NCBI GenBank assembly: GCA_050013395.1
Contig: JBEKFI010000006.1
Span: 19,766-83,765, forward strand
Reading direction: 5' to 3'
Source of the DNA: JBEKZD01 sp050013395
Lineage (GTDB): Bacteria; Verrucomicrobiota; Verrucomicrobiia; Palsa-1439
Length of the DNA stretch: 64,000 nucleotides
Position 1 is the stretch's first letter. Each line of letters opens with the position of its first letter. Shown here piece by piece: positions 16,783 to 23,735 of this stretch. The notes below the pieces were generated by a model that did not search any database, was not told the origin of the DNA, and saw only the letters and a list, made by a program, of their open reading frames with translations. Position numbers and translations under genes: made by a program.

Positions 16783-16902
16783 CTAAGTCTTCATGATGTT
16801 TCGACCTGCTGGACGGTTCTTAACCATCCCTTTTCCACCACGCCCCTTGGCCGCGCGCTTTTTAGCTGCAGTCATCCTGCCGCCTCTGCTTTTCTTTGCC
16901 AT
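16783..16902 (-). CDS. 39-residue Lys/Arg/Gly-rich protein
   Basis: Encodes MAKKSRGGRMTAAKKRAAKG followed by RGGKGMVKNRPAGRNIMKT. The ATG has a clear AGGGG ribosome-binding site and an operator-like palindrome at 16980-16999, 78 bases upstream, shared with three other loci. The composition (13 Lys/Arg of 39, many Gly) suggests nucleic-acid or membrane-surface binding. No family recognised. It may be cotranscribed with mlaE-mlaD, which begin 64 bases downstream. Confidence 0.6.
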   Translation of the reverse strand: MAKKSRGGRMTAAKKRAAKGRGGKGMVKNRPAGRNIMKT

Positions 16903-16979
16903 ATGCAATCACCCCTTCCCTTGTTGCGTTGTTACGTTTTCCATTACGAAGCATGCTAAGTCGTGGGCTGGCCCTTCGC

Positions 16980-16999
16980 TATGGGGTGTATACCCCATA
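16980..16999 (-). promoter_or_regulatory. Putative stress operator, site 2 (basic protein / mlaED)
   Basis: TATGGGGTGTATACCCCATA: 8-base perfect arms around GTAT. It lies 78-97 bases before the small basic protein. It is preceded on the plus strand by GGGCTGGCCCTTCGC, the same as at site 1. Confidence 0.7.
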
Positions 17000-17223
17000 G
17001 ACGGCTTGCCGACGACGCCCTCCAGTTTCTCCAACAACAACCCTGGCCCGGTAACGCAAACCGGGCGTCAAGCAGGCGGTGGCTGAAGTCGAACCGCGAG
17101 AGTCAACCCTTCTGAGCGAATCGCGGCGCAGGCGTACCGGCAGACGTACCGGCATTCAATCGCGGGCTGGTTCGCCGAAGGAGAGCTTGCCCCGACCGGC
17201 TCACCTTGGCATACTGCGTACCG

Positions 17224-18261
17224 ATGGCTGCGAGTGTCGCACTTGTAGATTTAGGTGAAACCGTTGACCTAGCGAGGGTGGCGGCGACGGATCATCTTGA
17301 CCCAGAAAGGCGGGCCGAATTGGGGCAAGTCCTAACGCCGCATTTCGTTGCAAAGTTGATGGCAGACAGGCTGTCACTGCATCGTTCCTCAATTCGTTTG
17401 CTCGATCCGGGTGCCGGAATCGGGTCGTTGACTGCGGCTGTCGTCGAGCGGATTCTCCAGAGTGACCAGCGGCCTACTTCGCTTCATGTGGATGCTTTCG
17501 AGATTGATTCGACGCTTGCTGTCCACTTGGATGATACGCTGGAACTTTGCGCGAGACACCTTGCAGGAATCGGCGTCTATTTCTCGCATGTGATTCACCG
17601 CACGGACTTCATCTCCGATGCAAGTCTGGCGTTGCGGGATGACCTTTTTACCGGAGAGCGCCAGCGTTACGATGCTGCAATTCTGAATCCGCCTTACCGG
17701 AAGATCGCGACGGATTCGGTGGAACGAAGGCATCTTGAGGGAGTGGGATTGCCGGTCGTTAATCTTTACACGGCGTTTCTCGGGCTCGTGGTGAAGCTGC
17801 TGGCGGAGGACGGGGAGTTGGTGGCGATCACGCCGCGCAGTTTCTGCAACGGTCCATATCACGCGCCGTTTCGCAGGTTTTTCTTGGACGAGATGGCGAT
17901 TAAGTCCATGCACGTTTTCGAGTCGCGAAAAGCTGCTTTCAATGAAGCCGATGTCTTGCAGGAGAATGTCGTCATCCATGCCGTCAAAACGAGAATCAAG
18001 CCGCAGACCGTGACAATCTTCACGTCGAGCGGCCAATCTGAAGACATGGTTGCCTATCACGAAACACTTTATGACAAAATAGTCCTGCCGGACGATGCAC
18101 AGCGGTTCATTCGGATTGTCGAAGATAGCGTTGACGACGAGATTCAACAGCAGCTTCAGGCGCTGCCCTCTCGTCTCGACCATTTGGGACTGTCAGCGTC
18201 AACAGGTCGCGTAGTGGATTTTCGCGCAGCGGACTTGCTGCAAGCGGAATTGAACGCGTAG
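17224..18261 (+). pseudogene. C-terminally truncated PstI/BsuBI-type adenine-N6 DNA methyltransferase
   Basis: 345 residues keep the catalytic half of an Eco57I-family methyltransferase: AELGQVLTPHFVAKLMADRL, the SAM motif LLDPGAGIGSL (~58), VDAFEID, the catalytic AAILNPPYRK (NPPY, ~152), and VVNLYTAFLGLVVKLL. It ends soon after ASTGRVVDFR, where PstI-type methyltransferases (~500 residues) would continue with the target-recognition region. The remnant of the partner endonuclease starts at 19065. About 800 bases of foreign sequence lie between, so this is one half of a broken M-R pair. ATG 17224 is chosen; TTG 17206 is possible. Specific methylation by this fragment is unlikely. Confidence 0.75.
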
Positions 18262-18278
18262 CCTTGGGCGACCGCACC

Positions 18279-18752
18279 TCAGAACGAGATGCTCCATGTC
18301 GGGTAGATTCCTTTCGCCCGGGCGAAAATCCGCGCCAAGTCGATCTCCGTGTGCTGACGCGTTGTGGTGTTCACCAGCACGAACTTGAACTGGCGCTTTA
18401 GGCTTTGCGCAACCAGAACCTCCGCGCCTGTGAGGCCAAAAAAGAATTTCGAGAAGTCAGATCGAAGATTCTTCTTCGTGGACTTTATTTCGAAGACAGT
18501 TACTCGGTGGAGATTGGCTTCCACTGACGCCAAGTCGTCCAAGTTCACTGAACCGGTTACTTTAACAATGTCGAACGCCTTCCCATAAACGACCTTGCCT
18601 TTCTTTGCGAAGGCAACGAGCAGGTTCTGCTTTTGCCGAGCTGTCGGAATTATAAAACCGGTCTTCTTGGCAACCAGGATGTCGGCGGCTTTCTTGGCGG
18701 TCCGTTGACCTGACTGGAAATCGTGTTCTGCGATCTCGTCCCGTTTGCTCAT
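18279..18752 (-). CDS. Putative PD-(D/E)XK nuclease-like protein
   Basis: A 157-residue protein, no family recognised for certain. The core GKAFDIVKVTG, then HRVTVFEIKSTKKN gives a D...ExK pattern of the PD-(D/E)XK nuclease fold (D ~61, E ~88, K ~90), and the N-terminus is Lys-rich. Its ATG overlaps the stop of the XRE regulator (ATGA), the arrangement seen for C-protein/endonuclease pairs such as PvuII. The pair sits between the remnants of a PstI-type methyltransferase and endonuclease. It could be a restriction enzyme, a solitary nuclease or a toxin. Confidence 0.5.
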   Translation of the reverse strand: MSKRDEIAEHDFQSGQRTAKKAADILVAKKTGFIIPTARQKQNLLVAFAKKGKVVYGKAFDIVKVTGSVNLDDLASVEANLHRVTVFEIKSTKKNLRSDFSKFFFGLTGAEVLVAQSLKRQFKFVLVNTTTRQHTEIDLARIFARAKGIYPTWSISF

Positions 18753-19012
18753 CGACTTCTGCCTCGCTCAGCCTTGCTGAAGTTGGAGTACGCGGCTGCA
18801 AACTTCTCAATGGTCAATCCCAACGCACCGCAGACTTGTGCCGTCTCAATAAAGTCCAATCGTCTCTCTCCGGTTTCGTACTTGCTCACGAAGCTCTGGG
18901 GAACTTTGAGGCGCTCAGCCAACTCGGCTTGGGTTAAGCCTTTATCTTCGCGCAGCTTCTTGAGCAGCGCGCAGAATGAATCGTAATCGTCTGTTTGGCT
19001 CGCTTTACTCAC
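18749..19012 (-). CDS. XRE-family HTH regulator (C-protein-like)
   Basis: About 87 residues from GTG 19012 (VSKASQTDDYDSF). The helix-turn-helix is LREDKGLTQAELAERLKVPQ, then SFVSKYETGERRLDF, followed by AQVCGALGLTIEKFAAA. Size and position resemble controller proteins of restriction systems. A GTG at 19027 is also possible. An imperfect inverted repeat in the divergent promoter (19038-19060, GAATAACC and GGATATTC around 7 bases) is a candidate binding site. It is cotranscribed with the nuclease-like gene. Confidence 0.75.
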   Translation of the reverse strand: MSKASQTDDYDSFCALLKKLREDKGLTQAELAERLKVPQSFVSKYETGERRLDFIETAQVCGALGLTIEKFAAAYSNFSKAERGRSR

Positions 19013-19030
19013 CCGCCCATAATGCACGAC

Positions 19031-19060
19031 TTGACTTGAATAACCCAAATTAGGATATTC
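19031..19060. promoter_or_regulatory. Divergent promoter/operator between XRE gene and endonuclease fragment
   Basis: On the plus strand TTGACT (19031) and GATATT (19054) are 17 bases apart and could drive the endonuclease remnant, nearly leaderless. The inverted repeat GAATAACC/GGATATTC (6 of 8 paired) overlaps it and may bind the XRE protein. Confidence 0.35.
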
Positions 19061-19064
19061 GAGC

Positions 19065-19637
19065 GTGCGACGTAACCTACCATTCGACGCCGAAAGCATC
19101 CGTGAGACTCTGGAAGCCTTTGTTGAGGCCGGTATCGCAAAGCGAATCGAGCATGCAGCTCCCGTGAAGTTTTCTCGTCGTGCACGCCGCGCTCTCGTCA
19201 GAGCCGTCGTCACCAAATTGCACGCGTGCTGGGCGCCTGCCGGGCGCGTTCTTTACGTTGGCGATGCCGACACGAAATTTGCCCGCTTTGACAAAAGAGG
19301 ACTCAGCAAATTGGGTGTGCATCTGGAAGAGCACGGCAAGATGCCCGATGTCATCATCCATTACACAAAGAAAAACTGGCTCCTGTTGATCGAGGCAGTC
19401 ACCTCGCACGGGCCGGTGAATCCGAAACGACATCAAGAACTCAAACGCTTATTCGCGAAGTCAAAGGCTGGACTGGTTTACGTCACGGCATTTCTCACCC
19501 GCAAAGAAATGGTCGTGCACCTCGGGCAAATTTCTTGGGAAACAGAAGTCTGGGTCGCAGAGTCTCCGACGCACATGATTCATTTTAATGGTGAAAGGTT
19601 TCTTGGCCCGTACCCTGACTCGACGCCGACCCGCTGA
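19065..19637 (+). pseudogene. BsuBI/PstI-type restriction endonuclease, C-terminal catalytic part
   Basis: 190 residues match the catalytic C-terminal domain of BsuBI/PstI endonucleases: VLYVGDADTKFARFDKRGL, then MPDVIIHYTKKNWLLLIEAV, TSHGPVNPKRHQELKRLF and GLVYVTAFLTRKEM. These enzymes (~320 residues) cut CTGCAG. Here the N-terminal domain of about 130 residues is gone and the frame begins with a chance GTG. With the truncated methyltransferase at 17224 it marks a former tandem M-R operon split by a deletion and insertion. Catalysis alone is doubtful. Confidence 0.78.
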
Positions 19638-19779
19638 GAAGAAACGCCGTCGCGCATCCACAAAATGAGCAAGCACGTTCAACGGTTTGTTGTAACCGCG
19701 CATCCCGCGGACACCGGCCATTTGCGTTAACTACACACTTCCGAATATTTATGGCGCGACGGAGTGCCCATTCCAACGA

Positions 19780-19797
19780 GGTAGGGTTTTACCCCAT
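19780..19797 (+). promoter_or_regulatory. Putative stress operator, site 3 (histidine kinases)
   Basis: GGTAGGGTTTTACCCCAT, identical to the reverse complement of site 1. It lies 130 bases before the first histidine-kinase copy (ATG 19927). The 19638-19926 gap holds nothing else recognisable. Confidence 0.65.
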
Positions 19798-19926
19798 CGA
19801 CAGATTGAAGCAACTGTCAGACATTGACACAAGATTAGTGGCTCGCCGACGAGGGATCAGGCGTCCCTGAGGGCGGGACAACAACCGAGGCTGCCTTGGT
19901 GGTGGCGCATGAATGCGGGATACACT

Positions 19927-20634
19927 ATGAAGCGAAAATTGACCGGGTTATCGCGACGCTATGTGGCGGCGTTGCGAAAACACCTGAAGCAAGGGCCACA
20001 GGCGAGCTTGCAGCCGGCGCTTGGACTGGGACGCCAGGCCGCGGCTCTCGGACTGGAGACGTTGGACGTGGCCAGGATTCACGAGGGAGCACTCGCCACA
20101 CTGGAAGCATCCAGCAGCAGAGATGGGATCATCAAGCGAGCGGGGATTTTTTTTGCCGAGGCCATCACGCCGATCGAGAAGACTCATCGCGCCGCGCTCA
20201 AGGCCAATGCCCGCCTGAATCAACTGAACAACACGCTGGGCCGGCGCACGGTGCACCTGGCGGCCTCCAACCGGTCCTTGAAACAGGGGATCGTCCGGCG
20301 CAAGGCCGTGGAGCAAGCCCTCAAGAAAAGCGCGGGACACTACGCCCGGTTGTTGAAGAAGTCCCGTCGCCTGCAGGAATATTTGCAGCATTTGACCCAC
20401 CAGATTCTATCGGCGCAGGAGGACAAACGAAAGAAGATCAGCCGCGAGTTGCATGATGAAGTCGCCCAGACTTTGTTGGGAATCAATGTCCGGCTGTTGA
20501 CGTTGAAAAAGGCGGCCGCGGTCAACACGGGGGGCCTTAAAAAAGAGATTGCCAGCACGCAGCAGCTTGTGGAAAAATCAGTGAAAATCATGAGTCGGTT
20601 CGCTCGTGAATTCGGCATCCATAATGAAGCGTAA
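19927..20634 (+). CDS. Histidine kinase paralog lacking the ATPase domain
   Basis: 235 residues. The first ~165 are closely like the next gene (MKRKLTGLSRRY, GLETLDxARIHE, FFAEAITPIEKTHR), with a long coiled coil. Then comes a HisKA_3 dimerisation/phosphoacceptor helix, KRKKISRELHDEVAQTLLGI (His ~176). It ends SVKIMSRFAREFGIHNEA just where a kinase would go on to the HATPase domain, because its frame runs into the start of the second copy. It may be phosphorylated in trans, form heterodimers or act as a decoy. Alternatively it is a decaying partial duplicate. Confidence 0.75.
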   Translation: MKRKLTGLSRRYVAALRKHLKQGPQASLQPALGLGRQAAALGLETLDVARIHEGALATLEASSSRDGIIKRAGIFFAEAITPIEKTHRAALKANARLNQLNNTLGRRTVHLAASNRSLKQGIVRRKAVEQALKKSAGHYARLLKKSRRLQEYLQHLTHQILSAQEDKRKKISRELHDEVAQTLLGINVRLLTLKKAAAVNTGGLKKEIASTQQLVEKSVKIMSRFAREFGIHNEA

Positions 20635-21757
20635 ATTGACCGGGTTATCGCGACGATATCAGGCGGCGTTGCGAAAACACCTGGAACAAGGTTCACAGGC
20701 AAGCTCAGAGACGGCACAAAGATTCGGCCGGCAGGCCATGGCCACCGGGCTGGAGACGTTGGACTTGGCCAGGATTCACGAGCAAGCGTTGATTGCCCTC
20801 GTGTTGCCGAGCTACTCCCCCTGCACCCGGGGTGCGATGGTCCGGCGGGCGGGAACTTTTTTTGCCGAGGCCATCACCCCGATCGAGAAGACTCATCGCA
20901 CCGCGCGCGAGGCCAGCGTCCGCTTGAATCAAATGATCGAGACGTTGAACCGGCGCAGCGCAGATCTGGACGACTCGAACCGGCAGTTGAAACAGGAAAC
21001 CGCCCGGTGCAAGTCGGTGGAGGAGTCCCTCCGTAAAAGCGAGCAACACTACAGCCAGTTGCTGGAGCAGTCGCACCGCTTGCAGGAACAATTGCGGCTT
21101 CTGTCCCGCCAGCTCCTGGTAGCGCAGGAGGAAGAACGCAAGCGGATCAGCCGCGAGCTGCATGATGAAATCGCCCAGACCTTGACGGGCATCAATGTGC
21201 GGCTGGCGGCCTTAAAAATGGAGGCCACGGTCAACACCAAAGGCCTCCAGAAAAAGATCACCCGCACACAACGGATGGTGGAGAAGTCGGTGAACATCGT
21301 GCATCAGTTCGCGCGAGAATTGCGCCCGGCGGTGTTGGACGACCTGGGGCTGATTCCCGCTCTTCATTCGTTTGTAAAAAGCTTTTCGAAACAGGCGGGC
21401 ATCCACATTCGCCTGACGGTTTTTGCTGAGGTTGAAAAATTGGACAATGCCAAGCGAACGGTCCTCTATCGCGTCGCCCAGGAAGCACTGACCAATGTCG
21501 CCCGTCATGCGCAAGCCAGCCGGGTGGACGTGAGCATCCGGAAACTCCCGGGCGCTGCTCGAATGGAAATAAAAGACAACGGCAAATCCTTTGAGGCGCA
21601 ACGCGTCATGGACTCCAAACGGAACACACGCTTGGGGTTGATCGGCATGCGCGAGCGGCTGGAGATGGTCGGCGGCAGCTTTGGCGTCGAATCGGCGCCG
21701 GGCAAAGGAACCACCATCCGAGCACAGATTCCGTTCACGAAGGGCAACCGGGTTTAA
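20624..21757 (+). CDS. NarX/LuxR-type sensor histidine kinase (soluble)
   Basis: A 377-residue cytoplasmic kinase with no membrane helix. It has an N-terminal domain and coiled coil (~1-165), HisKA_3 with ERKRISRELHDEIAQTLTGI (His180), and a C-terminal HATPase with QEALTNVARHA (N box), MEIKDNGKSF (G1) and RLGLIGMRERLEMVGG (G2), ending GKGTTIRAQIPF. The ATG at 20624 lies within the end of the truncated first copy, and the stop overlaps the response regulator start (TAATG). The three genes are translationally coupled. The signal is unknown; the N-terminus shows no PAS or GAF motif I recognise. Confidence 0.92.
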   Translation: MKRKLTGLSRRYQAALRKHLEQGSQASSETAQRFGRQAMATGLETLDLARIHEQALIALVLPSYSPCTRGAMVRRAGTFFAEAITPIEKTHRTAREASVRLNQMIETLNRRSADLDDSNRQLKQETARCKSVEESLRKSEQHYSQLLEQSHRLQEQLRLLSRQLLVAQEEERKRISRELHDEIAQTLTGINVRLAALKMEATVNTKGLQKKITRTQRMVEKSVNIVHQFARELRPAVLDDLGLIPALHSFVKSFSKQAGIHIRLTVFAEVEKLDNAKRTVLYRVAQEALTNVARHAQASRVDVSIRKLPGAARMEIKDNGKSFEAQRVMDSKRNTRLGLIGMRERLEMVGGSFGVESAPGKGTTIRAQIPFTKGNRV

Positions 21758-22440
21758 TGTCTATGAAACGCATCACCGTCCTGCTGGCTGAAGACCACAT
21801 GATTGTCCGCGAGGGGTTTCGGAGGTTGTTGGATGCCGAAGACGATCTCGATGTGGTCGGCGAAGCGGAGACCGGCCGCCAGGCGGTGGCACTGGCCAGG
21901 AAACTTCGTCCCGCCGTGGTCGTGATGGACATCGCGATGCCATTGCTCAATGGTTTGGAAGCCACCCGTCAGATTCTCAAAGCCGTTCCCGACACCAAGG
22001 TGCTCATTCTCTCCGCGCACAGCGATGACGCGTACGTCCAGCATGCAACCGAGTTGGGCGCGGTAGGATTTCTGCTCAAACAGACATCCTCGCACGAACT
22101 GTCCAAGGCGATTCGGGAAGTGCACAAAGGAAACACATTCTTCAGCCCCTCCATTGCCAAGCGCCTCGACAATCGCAATCAGAAGTCGCCTGGTCGAGGA
22201 GGACGGCTCAAGAAGAAAGTCGCCCGCCTGAGTTCGCGCGAGGCGGAGGTGCTCCAACTGATTGCCGAAGGCGAACCCAACAAACAAGTGGCAGGTGAAC
22301 TGGGCATCAGCATCAAAACCGTCGAGAAGCACCGGCAGAGTCTCATGCAGAAGCTGAACATCCACGACGTTGCCGGTCTCACGCGTTACGCGATCGGGGC
22401 GGGCATCATCGAGAGCAGTGTCCAAGTGACCATCGTCTAG
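21757..22440 (+). CDS. NarL/FixJ-family response regulator
   Basis: 227 residues. The receiver has acidic AEDH (~11-14), the phosphorylation site VVVMDIAMPLLNG (Asp ~60) and ILSAHSDD, with Lys in FLLKQTS (~108). The LuxR-type HTH is LSSREAEVLQLIAEGEPNKQ, then VAGELGISIKTVEKHRQSLM. It is the cognate partner of the kinase just upstream (overlap by 1 base). NarL-type proteins bind short inverted repeats, so this regulator is the best candidate to bind the four GGGGT/ACCCC sites at 14.9, 17.0, 19.8 and 22.5 kb, including one before its own operon. Confidence 0.93.
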   Translation: MSMKRITVLLAEDHMIVREGFRRLLDAEDDLDVVGEAETGRQAVALARKLRPAVVVMDIAMPLLNGLEATRQILKAVPDTKVLILSAHSDDAYVQHATELGAVGFLLKQTSSHELSKAIREVHKGNTFFSPSIAKRLDNRNQKSPGRGGRLKKKVARLSSREAEVLQLIAEGEPNKQVAGELGISIKTVEKHRQSLMQKLNIHDVAGLTRYAIGAGIIESSVQVTIV

Positions 22441-22491
22441 CCCGCGGCCACCCCGACTTGCCGCGTCGGGACTGAATTCATGAAATCTCCC

Positions 22492-22511
22492 ATAGGGTGA
22501 ACACCCCATAG
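22492..22511 (+). promoter_or_regulatory. Putative stress operator, site 4
   Basis: ATAGGGTGAACACCCCATAG. Its reverse complement matches site 2 at nearly all positions (CTATGGGGTGT shared). It lies 34 bases before the small frame at 22546 and ~380 bases before the eRF1-like gene. Confidence 0.6.
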
Positions 22512-22545
22512 CGCCCGCCCGGTTTCCCGTGCTTATTATCATGCC

Positions 22546-22806
22546 ATGAAAAATAAGCCGGCCAGCACACCGTTGCCGACGACGACTACGGACGCGGACG
22601 ATACCAGAATTGATGTCGATCAGTTGGAGACCGAAGCCCAAACGCATGACTGCCGCCGCGATGACAGTGAAAAGGAAAAGCCCGTTGTCCCGTCCGGCAG
22701 TGCGGCACGGGAGAAAGCAGGAGCAGTTCGATTACTGTTGCCCGGTCAAACATCGGGGCGGTGCCTTTTGCTTTGCACTCAGTCAGCACCTCCGAACGCA
22801 GTCTGA
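22546..22806 (+). CDS. Possible small polar protein
   Basis: An 86-residue frame starting MKNKPASTPLPTTTTDADDT, acidic and Thr-rich first, basic later. There is no clear ribosome-binding site. The only support is the operator-like site 34 bases upstream and the same direction as neighbours. It may instead be the leader of the gene at 22895. Confidence 0.3.
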   Translation: MKNKPASTPLPTTTTDADDTRIDVDQLETEAQTHDCRRDDSEKEKPVVPSGSAAREKAGAVRLLLPGQTSGRCLLLCTQSAPPNAV

Positions 22807-22894
22807 CCCGGCGTCTGCCAGAAATCAGGACGAGATTCGAACTTGATGCTGTTTCAAAATCGTTAGCTGGACCAAATCGAAAAAGGAGAATTGC

Positions 22895-23296
22895 ATGAAA
22901 ACGACCGCGGGTTTGTGGATTGATCATCGGAAGGCTGTGATCGCGATTGTCTCGGCCGAAGGGGAAGAGACTATGGAGATCAGATCAAACGTTGAGAAAC
23001 AGCCGGGACGTTTTGCTGGCGTACGTTCGACGACTCACTATGGACAGCAGGTGCCGGCAGATGATAGCCACGAGAGGGAGTTTACGGGCCATCTCAACAA
23101 TTACTACGATGAGGTGATTGCGGCGATTCGTGATGCCGAATCGATTCTGCTGTTTGGTCCGGGTGAGGCCAAGGGCGAGTTGAAACAACGTCTCGAGAAA
23201 GACAAACTCGGTGGACACATCATCGCTGTGGAAACAGTTGACAAGATGACTGATCGCCAGATCGCGGCAAAAGTCCGCGAGTACTTTCACGAATAG
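22895..23296 (+). CDS. eRF1-domain-3-like / stress-associated hypothetical protein
   Basis: A 133-residue protein: MKTTAGLWIDHRKAVIAIVS at the start, a charged middle, then HLNNYYDEVIAAIRDAESIL, LFGPGEAKGELKQRLEKDKL and KMTDRQIAAKVREYF. The alternating strands and the GPGEAK(G)EL segment resemble domain 3 of eRF1/Pelota found in baeRF-type proteins, which are proposed to act in ribosome rescue or stress. This assignment is from pattern only. A strong AAGGAG ribosome-binding site lies 7 bases before the ATG. It follows the two-component operon and may belong to its regulon. Confidence 0.65.
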   Translation: MKTTAGLWIDHRKAVIAIVSAEGEETMEIRSNVEKQPGRFAGVRSTTHYGQQVPADDSHEREFTGHLNNYYDEVIAAIRDAESILLFGPGEAKGELKQRLEKDKLGGHIIAVETVDKMTDRQIAAKVREYFHE

Positions 23297-23385
23297 AGTT
23301 CAGCCATCGGATCGAGATCGAACCACCCAGCACGGTGCGGCAGCGGACGCGAACAGGCCGCGCCGCCGAGCTCGCGCAGGCGGGA

Positions 23386-23627
23386 GCTACGGCACTCACT
23401 CGAAGGCGGAAGCAGCATTGGCTGCGACGGCCGGAAGCTATGGCGCGCAGGTGGTCAGGCCGCGACTCCTCGCAGCAATCGCGCGCCGAAGCGCGCTCCG
23501 CAGCTTCTCAAGGCCGGTTGCCCAAACGTCTTCGGTCGTTGTAGCCGCGCTTCTACGAAGCGCGGGGCGTCGGCTTGCCGAAGAGATTCGGCGGCTTCAT
23601 TCACCCCGAAAGCCTTCGGGGCAGGGA
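23386..23627. repeat. ~250-bp composite repeat, copy B
   Basis: Matches 12550-12803, including gctacggcactcac, a long shared stretch around gcagcattggctgcgacggc, and the end ccccgaaagccttcggggca. Further short palindromes follow to ~23735 (gcctgcggctac type). No gene was seen in 23297-23735. Confidence 0.85.
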
Positions 23628-23735
23628 AGCGCCGCTACATCGGCACGACGAAGGTTCTGGAGAGGATCGAAATGTAGCCGCACCCTTCAGGGTGCGCTCG
23701 TCGGCATCTGAACCCGCGCAGGCTGAAGCCTGCGG

